Shown here piece by piece: positions 27,048 through 35,008 of a stretch of 64,000 bases of DNA; positions within the stretch are counted from its first letter, which is position 1, and every line of letters begins with the position of its first letter. Location of the stretch: NCBI GenBank assembly GCA_036570425.1, contig DATCYF010000018.1, positions 197,152 through 261,151 on the forward strand, written 5' to 3'. The notes under the pieces were generated by a model. The model saw nothing but the letters and a program-made list of their open reading frames with translations, had not been told where the DNA came from and made no database searches. The position numbers and the translations under genes are program-made. The stretch comes from Rhizorhapis sp036570425. GTDB taxonomy: Bacteria > Pseudomonadota > Alphaproteobacteria > Sphingomonadales > Sphingomonadaceae.

Positions 27048-27179
27048 TTACAAAATGACCACCAGAGCCAATGCAATAACCGCCAATAAGGTGGAAATTG
27101 CCAGGACATAACGCCCCACATGCGGAGTGCTTCCCGCGCGGGCCTCGGTCTTGTTCAAATGAGGCGTGGGTTCCTGCAA
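27048..27179 (-). CDS. Small single-pass membrane protein upstream of ecfG
   Basis: A 43-residue frame from TTG at 27179 to TAA at 27048, with GGAG and a 6-7 nt gap before the TTG. The N-terminal half is polar (QEPTPHLNKTEARAGS) and the C-terminal 20 residues are a clean hydrophobic helix (YVLAISTLLAVIALALVVIL). It lies 23 nt after the predicted EcfG promoter start region and 127 bp before ecfG on the same strand. A different frame here could encode 109 residues, but its product has no protein-like pattern. Function unknown; a stress-induced membrane peptide is plausible. Confidence 0.65.
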   Translation of the reverse strand: MQEPTPHLNKTEARAGSTPHVGRYVLAISTLLAVIALALVVIL

Positions 27180-27209
27180 CGATCATCTCCCTTTTTTGTC
27201 CTGTTAAAC

Positions 27210-27234
27210 AACGCCGGCCTTGGGAGAGTGTTCC
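27210..27234 (-). promoter_or_regulatory. EcfG-type promoter upstream of the small membrane gene and ecfG
   Basis: On the minus strand GGAAC (27234-27230), then 16 nt, then CGTT (27213-27210). This is the alphaproteobacterial general stress consensus GGAAC-N16/17-CGTT. Transcription would start near 27202, about 23 nt before the TTG of the small gene. Confidence 0.75.
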
Positions 27235-27259
27235 AATTATGAACAAAAACTAACCCATA

Positions 27260-28060
27260 TTATGCCGGCGCGGTCGCTTCATCGAAGAACAAAGCCTGGG
27301 AAATCGCCGCCTTTACCGTCGAGCGCTGGAACGGTTTGGTGATGAGGAACGTCGGCTCTGGCCGTTCGCCGGTCAGCAGCCGTTCGGGGAAAGCGGTGAT
27401 GAAGATGACTGGCACCGAAAATTCTGCCAATATGTCCTTGACCGCATCGATCCCGCTGCTGTCATCGGCAAGCTGAATGTCAGCCAGCACCAGGCCCGGC
27501 CGCTCCGCCATGGCTTCGCGCACGGCTTCATCCCGTGTCACCGCAACCGCCGTCACCTCATGGCCCAGATCCCGCACGATGGTTTCCAGGTCCATCGCAA
27601 TGATTGGCTCATCTTCAATGATCAGCACCTTGGCGCGGGTTTGCGCCTCGATTTCCCGTAACGCATCCTGCACAAGATCACTCACGGCACTCTCCGATGT
27701 TCCTATCAAATAAGCAGTATCTTCCGGCGTAAAGCCTTCCATCGCCGTTAGCAGCAGGGCCTGACGGGACAGCGGCGTAATGCGGGAAAGGCGCGCGCGC
27801 GCCACCTGCTCATGTGGAGCGACATCAGAATCCGACGATTGCCGGCCATCATCGATATTGGCGGATCCCCAAATGGCGTGGAACGTTCTGTACAGTCCAA
27901 GCCGGGGATCGATTTCCCTGGGGAATTGCTCTGGTGCCGCGACAATCGCTTCCAGCGTAGCGCGCACATAGGCATCGCCATGAGTCTGGCTGCCGGTAAG
28001 AGCGCGGCCATAGCGGCGCAGGAAGGGAAGATGAGGCTGTAATTGCTGGCCTAGCGACAT
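27260..28060 (-). CDS. phyR: General stress response anti-anti-sigma response regulator PhyR
   Basis: A 266-residue protein with an N-terminal sigma-like domain (about 1-130, with LSRQALLLTAMEGFTPEDTAYLIG resembling sigma region 4) and a C-terminal receiver domain. The phosphorylated residue is Asp194 in LVLADIQL; acidic pocket EDE at 149-151, Lys in ITKPFQ. When phosphorylated it binds NepR and frees EcfG. ATG at 28060 gives the usual PhyR length; upstream in-frame ATG codons add 55 unsupported residues. It diverges from nepR-phyP. Confidence 0.95.
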   Translation of the reverse strand: MSLGQQLQPHLPFLRRYGRALTGSQTHGDAYVRATLEAIVAAPEQFPREIDPRLGLYRTFHAIWGSANIDDGRQSSDSDVAPHEQVARARLSRITPLSRQALLLTAMEGFTPEDTAYLIGTSESAVSDLVQDALREIEAQTRAKVLIIEDEPIIAMDLETIVRDLGHEVTAVAVTRDEAVREAMAERPGLVLADIQLADDSSGIDAVKDILAEFSVPVIFITAFPERLLTGERPEPTFLITKPFQRSTVKAAISQALFFDEATAPA

Positions 28061-28371
28061 TCGGATCACACTCCATTCGGAACAGGTCTTGCCGGAAACC
28101 GCCAAGGTGGAACGGGACAGACAAGTTTGCAATCCCCACCTCGACAGCGATCGGTCCTTCCGGCGTGAAGCAACGTCGAAAAAACCGATTCTCAAGGGAA
28201 CAAACGAAACGGGCAAATGTTTCACAGGCGATTTGGAAAATTAGATTTGCGTTGCAGGCCTGCGATCTGCAAGAATGGCAAACTGAAAACCAAGGATCGC
28301 ACAGGACACAGCACCGGAAAAAGGGACTGGAATTGGCATCTGTAAACCAAGGGTCGAAGCAGGTTGCAGAC
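28061..28371. other. Divergent intergenic region between phyR and nepR
   Basis: A 311 bp region with no convincing gene. It holds the plus-strand EcfG-type promoter at 28197-28222. On the minus strand I could not find a GGAAC box correctly placed for phyR, so its promoter remains unread. Confidence 0.6.
28197..28222 (+). promoter_or_regulatory. EcfG-type promoter of nepR-phyP
   Basis: GGAAC at 28197-28201, 17 nt, then GTTT at 28219-28222 (TGTT when read with a 16-nt spacer). It matches the general stress consensus except for T in place of C. The predicted leader to the nepR ATG is about 145 nt. Confidence 0.65.
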
Positions 28372-28623
28372 ATGAGCGGCAATAGCCCGAACGACACCTC
28401 CACGGGCAAGACGTCCGCGAACAAAACATCCACGCCATCCGGCTCTGCAGGATCAGAGTCCGGCGCGCCCGCAGCTGAGGGCAGCGGTTCCAAACCGGAC
28501 GCCGGTTCGCCGTCTCCCCTGAACGACAGCAATGTCGGCGGCGCGCTTCGGTCCGTTTATCAACAGACGATCAATGAAGACATTCCCGCCGAAATGCTGG
28601 ATCTGCTCAATAAGCTAGCGTAA
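28372..28623 (+). CDS. nepR: NepR anti-sigma factor
   Basis: An 83-residue protein with a low-complexity N-terminus rich in Ser, Gly and Thr and a NepR core at the C-terminus (NVGGALRSVYQQTINEDIPA followed by EMLDLLNKLA). It sequesters EcfG in unstressed cells and is released by phosphorylated PhyR. ATG at 28372 has AGG 8 nt upstream; an in-frame TTG at 28333 is an alternative. The phyP-like gene starts 4 bp after its stop, so they form an operon. Confidence 0.87.
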   Translation: MSGNSPNDTSTGKTSANKTSTPSGSAGSESGAPAAEGSGSKPDAGSPSPLNDSNVGGALRSVYQQTINEDIPAEMLDLLNKLA

Positions 28624-28627
28624 TCAG

Positions 28628-30235
28628 ATGACCGGCGCGCTGACGCCCGTTCCCAACAACAATCCGGCTTCTCAGGGGCAGGAATCCGGCCCTTCAACGG
28701 GCGTCAAGATGTTCCTTATTCTGACGCTCGCGCTTCTGCCGCTTGGTCTGATCGCTCTTTTTGCCTCGCTCCAGGCCAGCCGAACAGCCGATCTGGAAAA
28801 GGCTGCTCTCCTCAATGTCGCGGCGAATGAAAGCGCCCGCAAGCTGGTCGCCGGAATAGCGGCAGACCGTTCGGCGCTTCGGCTGGTTGTCAATACATTG
28901 GCTGAAAATCCCAACAGGACGGACCTATGCCAGCGCGCGGATGAGATATTGCGCAATCGCGGTGATACCGTGGAATTCGTGGTGTACCAACGCGGGCGCG
29001 AACAGCCGCTCTGCGCCTCCGTCAAAGCTTTATCTCTCGGTCTGCCCGCTGCTCAGCGTTTCCGCACCGAACCCGCTACCATTCTGCCGGACCGGAAAGC
29101 CTTGGTCGTGCGGACGGCGAGCAATGGCGGTCAACTCATGGCCATAGCCATTTACAGCCTTCCGCATCTCGACCGAATCACAAGCCCCGAAACAGCCCTG
29201 CAAAGCTACCGCATCGCTCTTCAGAAGGATGGCGTGACGCTGGATCTGGGCGGAACGCTGAGCGCTGCCACGAAAGATCGCCTTGACCGTGTCAGCGTTC
29301 CCGTCGGCAATACGGGAATCATGCTGATGCTGCGCGTCAAGGATGCGCCCGTCAATGTGGCCAGGAGCCTGTCGGTATTCCTTCCGCTGCTGATGTGGAT
29401 CGCTGCCGCCGCCATCGGTTGGTTCGTGGTGAATCGGCTGCTCATCCATCCGCTGATTCAGCTCCGCCGCCTGGTATCGGACTATCACCCGGGCGAAGTG
29501 CTGGAGCCATTACGCAAAATGCCCACGCCTGCACAGGAAATCCGCGATCTGGGCCAGACCTTCCGCCTCATCACCCAGACTATCGCAGCGCACGAGGCGG
29601 AGCTCGCCGCTGGTCTGGAAAGACAAACCCGCCTGACGCGGGAAGTTCATCATCGGGTCAAGAACAACCTTCAGATTATTGCCAGCCTGATCAACCTGCA
29701 CAGCCGTTCGGCACCAACGCAGGAGGCGGTGGACGCATATATCTCCATTCAGCGCCGGGTGGACGCATTATCGGTCGTTCATCGCAACCATTATGCAGAA
29801 TTGGAGGTGCATCCCGGCATCGGGGTTCGATCCTTGATCAGCGAACTTTCCGTTTCCCTGCGCGGAAGCATGCCGGAGGACGCGCCGAATGTGGCTATTC
29901 ACGTTCAGAGCGATCATCTTTTCGTGAGCCAGGATGTGGCCGTACCGGTCGCCTTCCTTATCACCGAGCTGGTGGAATTGGCGACATTGATCAACCCTCA
30001 CGCAATCATGCATATCTCTGCCGGCGGTAGCGCAGCAGTGGAATCTCAGCCGACGCCACATCGGGCGACGCTGCGTGTTCAATCCGAAGCGCTGGTCGCG
30101 TCGCCGGCAATGAGTGACTATCTCCACCACCGTTTTGGCCGAATACTTACCGGCCTCTCTCGACAGCTTCGTGCCCCCCTTGAGCATGACGTTCAAAAGG
30201 GCGAATATGCGATTGCCATCGCTTTATGCGATTAG
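28628..30235 (+). CDS. phyP: PhyP-like HisKA_2 sensor protein with degenerate ATPase domain
   Basis: A 535-residue membrane protein: transmembrane helices at about 27-48 and 249-270, a periplasmic sensor between them, a HAMP-like stretch, and a HisKA_2 dimerisation domain with REVHHRVKNNLQIIASLINLHSR (His341). The ATPase domain is eroded: the N box reads ELVELATLINP where ELVxNAxKHA is expected, and no DxGxG box is present. PhyP of Sphingomonas is known as a negative regulator that dephosphorylates PhyR; a missing ATP site fits a phosphatase. It is coupled to nepR and next to phyR. Confidence 0.85.
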   Translation: MTGALTPVPNNNPASQGQESGPSTGVKMFLILTLALLPLGLIALFASLQASRTADLEKAALLNVAANESARKLVAGIAADRSALRLVVNTLAENPNRTDLCQRADEILRNRGDTVEFVVYQRGREQPLCASVKALSLGLPAAQRFRTEPATILPDRKALVVRTASNGGQLMAIAIYSLPHLDRITSPETALQSYRIALQKDGVTLDLGGTLSAATKDRLDRVSVPVGNTGIMLMLRVKDAPVNVARSLSVFLPLLMWIAAAAIGWFVVNRLLIHPLIQLRRLVSDYHPGEVLEPLRKMPTPAQEIRDLGQTFRLITQTIAAHEAELAAGLERQTRLTREVHHRVKNNLQIIASLINLHSRSAPTQEAVDAYISIQRRVDALSVVHRNHYAELEVHPGIGVRSLISELSVSLRGSMPEDAPNVAIHVQSDHLFVSQDVAVPVAFLITELVELATLINPHAIMHISAGGSAAVESQPTPHRATLRVQSEALVASPAMSDYLHHRFGRILTGLSRQLRAPLEHDVQKGEYAIAIALCD

Positions 30236-30256
30236 AGGACACGCATTGCTCTGCGC

Positions 30257-31387
30257 TCAATTCTTGCGGTAATCCGCCCTAAATCGGCTGGCGAACGACG
30301 CAAACCGGCCTTCCGCGATGCTGGCGCGAATCCCGGCCATGAGTTGCTGATAGAAGCTGATATTATGCTGGGTCATCAACATAGCACCCAATATTTCCCC
30401 CGCTTTCACCAGATGATGCAGGTAAGCGCGGCTCCAGGTCCCGCATACGGGGCAGCCGCACCGTTCATCAAGCGGCCCCTTGTCCTCGGCAAAGCGGGCA
30501 TTGCGGATGTTCAGCGGTCCGCTCCAGGTAAAGGCCTGCCCGTTGCGTCCGCTGCGCGTCGGCAGCACGCAATCGAACATGTCGATCCCGCGTTCGACCG
30601 CACCGACAATGTCGTCAGGCTTGCCCACGCCCATCAGGTAACGGGGCTTGTCGGCGGGCAGCATGTCAGGCGCGAAATCCAGCGTGGCGAACATTGCCTC
30701 CTGCCCCTCGCCCACTGCAAGGCCGCCGACAGCATAGCCATCGAAGCCGATATCTATCAGCCTGTCCGCTGAAACACGGCGCAATCCCTCGTCAAGCGCG
30801 CCTTGCTGAATACCGAAGAGCGCCGCACGCTCGGCATGGCTTCCGCCGCCGTCGAAGGCGTCCCGCGAGCGCTTGGCCCATCGCATGGAGCGCTCCATCG
30901 AAGCGGCCGCTTCATCATGCGTCGCGGCATTTTTCGTGCATTCATCGAAAGCCATGACGATGTCGGAGTCCAATAGCCGTTGGATCTCCATCGACCGTTC
31001 CGAGGTCAGCAAATGCTTCGATCCGTCGATATGGCTCGAAAAAGCGACTCCATTCTCGCTCATTTTCGTAAGCGCCGACAGGCTCATCACCTGATAGCCA
31101 CCGCTGTCAGTCAGTATCGGACGCCGCCATCCCATGAAATCGTGCAGGCCGCCCAGCCGATCGATCCGTTCCGCACCGGGGCGAAGCATCAGATGATAAG
31201 TGTTGCCCAGGATGATGTCCGCGCCGGTCGCCTGCACTTCCTCCGGACGCATCGCCTTCACGGTTGCTGCGGTTCCGACAGGCATGAAGGCAGGCGTGCG
31301 GATATTGCCCCGTTGCATCGTGATCGCGCCGGTGCGCGCTTTGCCGTCTGTCGCGGAAATGGAAAAAGAGAATCTGGGAGAGGCCAT
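30257..31387 (-). CDS. tgt: tRNA-guanine transglycosylase
   Basis: A 376-residue TIM-barrel enzyme that exchanges guanine 34 for preQ1 in tRNAs with GUN anticodons. It shows PAFMPVGTAATVKAM, ILTDSGGYQVMSL with a catalytic Asp, RSGRNGQAFTW, and the zinc site CGCPVCGTWSRAYLHHL. Together with queA at 35009-36037 it supplies two queuosine steps. It is tail to tail with phyP (21 bp). Confidence 0.95.
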   Translation of the reverse strand: MASPRFSFSISATDGKARTGAITMQRGNIRTPAFMPVGTAATVKAMRPEEVQATGADIILGNTYHLMLRPGAERIDRLGGLHDFMGWRRPILTDSGGYQVMSLSALTKMSENGVAFSSHIDGSKHLLTSERSMEIQRLLDSDIVMAFDECTKNAATHDEAAASMERSMRWAKRSRDAFDGGGSHAERAALFGIQQGALDEGLRRVSADRLIDIGFDGYAVGGLAVGEGQEAMFATLDFAPDMLPADKPRYLMGVGKPDDIVGAVERGIDMFDCVLPTRSGRNGQAFTWSGPLNIRNARFAEDKGPLDERCGCPVCGTWSRAYLHHLVKAGEILGAMLMTQHNISFYQQLMAGIRASIAEGRFASFASRFRADYRKN

Positions 31388-31909
31388 TTCAGCCCTCTTA
31401 ATTTCGGTGGGCGGCAGGTCAAATCCTATTGATCGGATGCGCGGACCTCAACCATGAAGGCGGCGCTCGAAAATGGACAATTCCGCCAGTGGTCGCCGCG
31501 TCTTGCAATCATGCTTTACAAATAAATAATCTTTAATTACACGGCCTTGGTCGCAGCAGGGGGGCCTGCATCGATTGACCCTTGAAAATAGATAAGCCTG
31601 CCGCCGCAGTTGAATTCATTCAGCCGGCGATAGTGACCGATGAAGATTTCCGTGCCGGCAGACATGGTCAGCGGCCACGGACACCCATCGGATGTGTGTA
31701 AGATCAGTGCAATGCGCCCGTCGTTCTGCCTGCCTTCAGCCATGTGGGAAGCATTAGACCGGGCACTCTTAAAAAATGGTTTTGGCGCGGCGTCCGGTCG
31801 TCCTGGCCATGCCTGGCTGAACCATGCTTTGGCTTCGATTGCGTTCATGAAGTCACAGAATTGGTAAAAAAATAGTTAACGACCCGTTACGAAGGGAAGA
31901 ACAGTTGCC
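31388..31909. other. 522 bp region between tgt and rpfF
   Basis: The region contains one weak candidate gene (31537-31848, minus). The rest is AT-richer than its surroundings, with poly-A/T runs near 31511-31540 and 31866-31880, and probably carries the rpfF and tgt promoters. No hairpin or consensus promoter was firmly readable. Confidence 0.5.
31537..31848 (-). CDS. Hypothetical protein
   Basis: A 103-residue frame, without recognised motifs. The central part (GRIALILHTSDGCPWPL, then FIGHYRRLNEFNCGGRLIYF) reads like a small folded domain, and two Cys occur. No ribosome-binding site is obvious before the ATG at 31848, and a shorter plus-strand frame overlaps it. It may be a lineage-specific gene or a chance frame. 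Confidence 0.4.
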   Translation of the reverse strand: MNAIEAKAWFSQAWPGRPDAAPKPFFKSARSNASHMAEGRQNDGRIALILHTSDGCPWPLTMSAGTEIFIGHYRRLNEFNCGGRLIYFQGSIDAGPPAATKAV

Positions 31910-32896
31910 ATGCAGCATTCAAGCATGCACTTTCGCGCGGATACAGTTCCGGGGGGATCCAATATGACTGAATCAGTCCGTTTCCACGCGTTGGAACGTT
32001 CTGGCGAAACCGCGGATAACGTTCTGGCGCATGGCCATGCGGCGGCGACGCAGCCCCGGCCTGCTCCAACTTCGCTTTTCGATCTCGGCCAACTGGAGGT
32101 CGAATGGGAGGAAGAGATGGGCACGCTTTGGGCCTTCATCACTCCGCATGACAGGCCGAACTACAATATCGGCCTGCTTCGCGATACGATGGCGTGGCAG
32201 ACGGAGGCCAAGCGCTTGTTCGACGGACCTGGCTCGCCACTCAAATATATGGTGCTGGGGTCGCGCTTTCCGGGGGTGTTCAACCTGGGCGGCGATCTGG
32301 AGATGTTCGCTGAATGCATTGAGCGGCGGGAACGTGCAAAGCTGCTGCAATATAGCCACCTCTGCGTCGAAATCGTCGACAAGGTCTGGCATTGCAACGA
32401 CATGAACATTGTCAACATTGGCCTGGCCCAGGGCGACGCGCTGGGCGGCGGGTTCGAAGCGCTGATGACGTTCGATGTCGTCGTCGCTGAACGACAGGCC
32501 CGCTTCGGTTTGCCGGAAATCCTCTTCGGCCTGTTCCCCGGCATGGGCGCCTATTCCATTCTCGCCCGTCGCATCGGCCATGTTCATGCTGAACGAATGA
32601 TCCTGGGGGGCAAGGTTTATAGCGCCGAGGAAATGTACGATATGGGCCTGGTCCATGTGATCGCCGAAACGGGCGAAGGGGAACAGGCGGTACGCGATTA
32701 TATCAGCGAGAATAATGCGCGCCATTCCGGCCATGTCGGCGTTTACCGTGCGGGCCGCCGGGTCAATCCGCTCCAGCTTGATGAGCTGAAGGAAATCGTG
32801 GAAAACTGGGTCGATACCGCGCTGAAACTGACCGACAAGGACTTGAAGCTTATGAGGCGTCTCGCTGCTGCGCAGACCCGGCTTCACCGGCGCTGA
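31910..32896 (+). CDS. rpfF: Crotonase-family DSF synthase-like protein (RpfF homologue)
   Basis: A 328-residue crotonase-fold enzyme. The oxyanion-hole segment is GSRFPGVFNLGGDLEMF (about 117-133), and the two catalytic glutamates of RpfF are present: Glu183 in GDALGGGFEA and Glu203 in GLPEILFGLFPGMGAYS, 20 residues apart as in Xanthomonas RpfF. RpfF acts as acyl-ACP thioesterase and dehydratase, making cis-2-unsaturated fatty acid signals. An extra N-terminal stretch of about 60 residues is not typical; ATG at 31964 after GGGGGG is an alternative start. No rpfC or rpfG is nearby, but its 3' end overlaps a GGDEF-EAL gene. Confidence 0.85.
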   Translation: MQHSSMHFRADTVPGGSNMTESVRFHALERSGETADNVLAHGHAAATQPRPAPTSLFDLGQLEVEWEEEMGTLWAFITPHDRPNYNIGLLRDTMAWQTEAKRLFDGPGSPLKYMVLGSRFPGVFNLGGDLEMFAECIERRERAKLLQYSHLCVEIVDKVWHCNDMNIVNIGLAQGDALGGGFEALMTFDVVVAERQARFGLPEILFGLFPGMGAYSILARRIGHVHAERMILGGKVYSAEEMYDMGLVHVIAETGEGEQAVRDYISENNARHSGHVGVYRAGRRVNPLQLDELKEIVENWVDTALKLTDKDLKLMRRLAAAQTRLHRR

Positions 32897-34889
32897 GCCT
32901 TTGTGCCTCCGGCTGATGTGCCGGTAATTGCAAGGGATCACCTGAATGATGCTCCGCCAGCAGCTTGGCGACCTGATCATCGGTCATGGGGCGGCGGAGC
33001 AAATAGCCCTGCACATTGGTGAACCCCGCTTCGCGAGCATAATGAAGCTGGTCGTCAGTCTCCACCCCCTCCGCCACGGTATCCATATTGAGGCTGCGGG
33101 CCAGTTGCGCCACCGCCTGAATGATGGCGCGGTCTTCATAGCTCTTGTGGATGCCGGCCATGAAGGACTGATCCACCTTGATCGTGTCGAACTTGTAGGA
33201 TCGCAAATAGCTTAGCGAACTGTAGCCGGTCCCGAAATCATCCAGCGCCAGCCGCAAGCCGATACGCTGCAATTCCTTCAGTATCTGGCTGGTCTGCAGA
33301 TTGTCTTCGAGGAACACCGACTCGGTCACTTCCAGTTCCAGCCGTCGCGCCGTCAGGCCCGAGGAATAGAGGCAGGAGATCACCGTGTGCGGCAGATCGG
33401 CGGAGCGCAGCAAGGCAGGCGATATATTGACCGCGACCCGCACGTCGCCGGGCCATTGCGCGGCGGCATTGCAGGCCTGCGCAAGCACCCATTCGCTGAT
33501 CGGTCCGATCATCGAAATACTTTCCGCGATGGGAATGAACTCACCGGGCGATATATCGCCCAGCACAGGATGCCTCCAACGGATCAGCGCTTCGCAACAG
33601 GCGATCTGACAGGTTTCCAGGTCGAATATCGGCTGGTAGCGCATGCTGAATTCACCGCGTTCTATCGCCCTGCGAAGGCCAGCCTCTATCTCGCGGACGC
33701 GGTGGAGCCGTTCCTTCATTGACCACTCAAACAGGCTGTAGCGATTCCGGCCGCCATGTTTCGCCTGATAAAGCGCCATGTCGGCATGCTGCAATATTTC
33801 GTCCCGGTCCCGGCCATCCTGCGGCGCAACGGCGATGCCCATGGATGCCGTAACGATCAGATGATGATCGGCAATGTCGAAGGGCTCCCGGAAATAGGCC
33901 AGGATATCCTCGGCGATTTCCGCCGCACCCTCACGACTGGTCTGGCGGCACAATATGATGAACTCATCGCCGCCGAAGCGGGATACTGTTCCTCGGCCCC
34001 CCAACGCATCGCCGATCTTTTCTGCGACCGCCGTTAGCAATTGATCGCCAACGATGTGACCAAGGGAATCGTTGATCTCCTTGAACCGGTCCAGGTCCAT
34101 CCAGATGACGGCAATTGCATCGCGCTCGCCTTCGCATTCGTCGAACATGTCGCGAATACGCATTTGCATCGCCATGCGGTTTTCAACGCCGGTCAAGCTG
34201 TCGTAACGCGCGAGTCTCTCGAATTTGGCCGCCAGCAATGACTTTTGCTGCTTGCCGGTCAGCGCCTCCAGCACGATCCTGTGGGTCGCGGCGGATATTT
34301 CCGCCATGCCGGGAATCATCAGCACCAGCACGCCCGATAGAATGCGGTAGCCGGTATCTTCCACCTGCCAAAGACCGATGGCTGTTGGGGCGAGAGTCAG
34401 AAACACCTGCCCCACCGCGATATGCACCCGCCCCGCATTACGCCCCGATATACCGCCGGAATAACCAGTGGCCAGAGATACCGCCAGCATGTGGATAATA
34501 GCATCATCGCTGCGGACCAGGACCGCAAACGCCATCAACCCTACCAATCCCGCGTAAAACCACGCCCCAAGTTCATAGGCCAGTTCCCAACTGCGTGACC
34601 CGGTGGCCGCACCTCTTTTTACCTGCAAATCGAAATAATAAGCCGATATGATGCGCGAGAGGGCGATTATACAAATGAAGATCGCGATAATAGTGACCAG
34701 ACCATCGTGCGCGACGCGCGCGACAGCGACGCTGACGGCACTGCCCGCAATCGCTCCGACAGCAAGAGAAGCAGGCGACGCATAGAGGGATTCCACCAGC
34801 GAGCGACGCACATCCGCATTCTGCCGCGTGTCGATGGCTGCCTTGGCGCGCCATCTGGCCAGCAAATCTCTCAGGCGTGAGGTCCACAT
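32850..34889 (-). CDS. Membrane GGDEF-EAL cyclic-di-GMP protein
   Basis: A 679-residue protein from ATG at 34889. Five or six hydrophobic segments (about 35-185) form an N-terminal membrane sensor of MASE-like type. The GGDEF domain has RFGGDEF with no RxxD inhibitory site just before it. The EAL domain has CCEALIRWRHP, LDDFGTGYSSLSYL, IKVDQSF and AEGVET, so phosphodiesterase residues are intact. It could make or degrade c-di-GMP depending on the sensor. Its last 47 bp overlap the end of rpfF on the other strand. Confidence 0.92.
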   Translation of the reverse strand: MWTSRLRDLLARWRAKAAIDTRQNADVRRSLVESLYASPASLAVGAIAGSAVSVAVARVAHDGLVTIIAIFICIIALSRIISAYYFDLQVKRGAATGSRSWELAYELGAWFYAGLVGLMAFAVLVRSDDAIIHMLAVSLATGYSGGISGRNAGRVHIAVGQVFLTLAPTAIGLWQVEDTGYRILSGVLVLMIPGMAEISAATHRIVLEALTGKQQKSLLAAKFERLARYDSLTGVENRMAMQMRIRDMFDECEGERDAIAVIWMDLDRFKEINDSLGHIVGDQLLTAVAEKIGDALGGRGTVSRFGGDEFIILCRQTSREGAAEIAEDILAYFREPFDIADHHLIVTASMGIAVAPQDGRDRDEILQHADMALYQAKHGGRNRYSLFEWSMKERLHRVREIEAGLRRAIERGEFSMRYQPIFDLETCQIACCEALIRWRHPVLGDISPGEFIPIAESISMIGPISEWVLAQACNAAAQWPGDVRVAVNISPALLRSADLPHTVISCLYSSGLTARRLELEVTESVFLEDNLQTSQILKELQRIGLRLALDDFGTGYSSLSYLRSYKFDTIKVDQSFMAGIHKSYEDRAIIQAVAQLARSLNMDTVAEGVETDDQLHYAREAGFTNVQGYLLRRPMTDDQVAKLLAEHHSGDPLQLPAHQPEAQRLSAGEAGSAQQRDAS

Positions 34890-35008
34890 GCCCGCTTTAT
34901 GAAGGGGCAACCTTGTATTTTTCGTTAAATTGCCAAAGAACTTTATTCGGTCAGGCAGCAAAACGGCCTGTATTTCCGGTCTTGGAGCTTGGCTTAAAAA
35001 TTAACCAT

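Noticed and set aside
26917..27246. 109-residue minus-strand frame upstream of ecfG
   Set aside because: Its product has no regular pattern and overlaps a better small frame with a ribosome-binding site and membrane helix.
28061..28130. Other GGAAC boxes (28079, 28109) as EcfG promoters
   Set aside because: No GTT-like -10 box at 16-17 nt; they point toward nepR but lack the second element.
31973..32980. 335-residue minus-strand open frame over rpfF
   Set aside because: The plus-strand frame has RpfF catalytic motifs; this frame does not resemble a protein.
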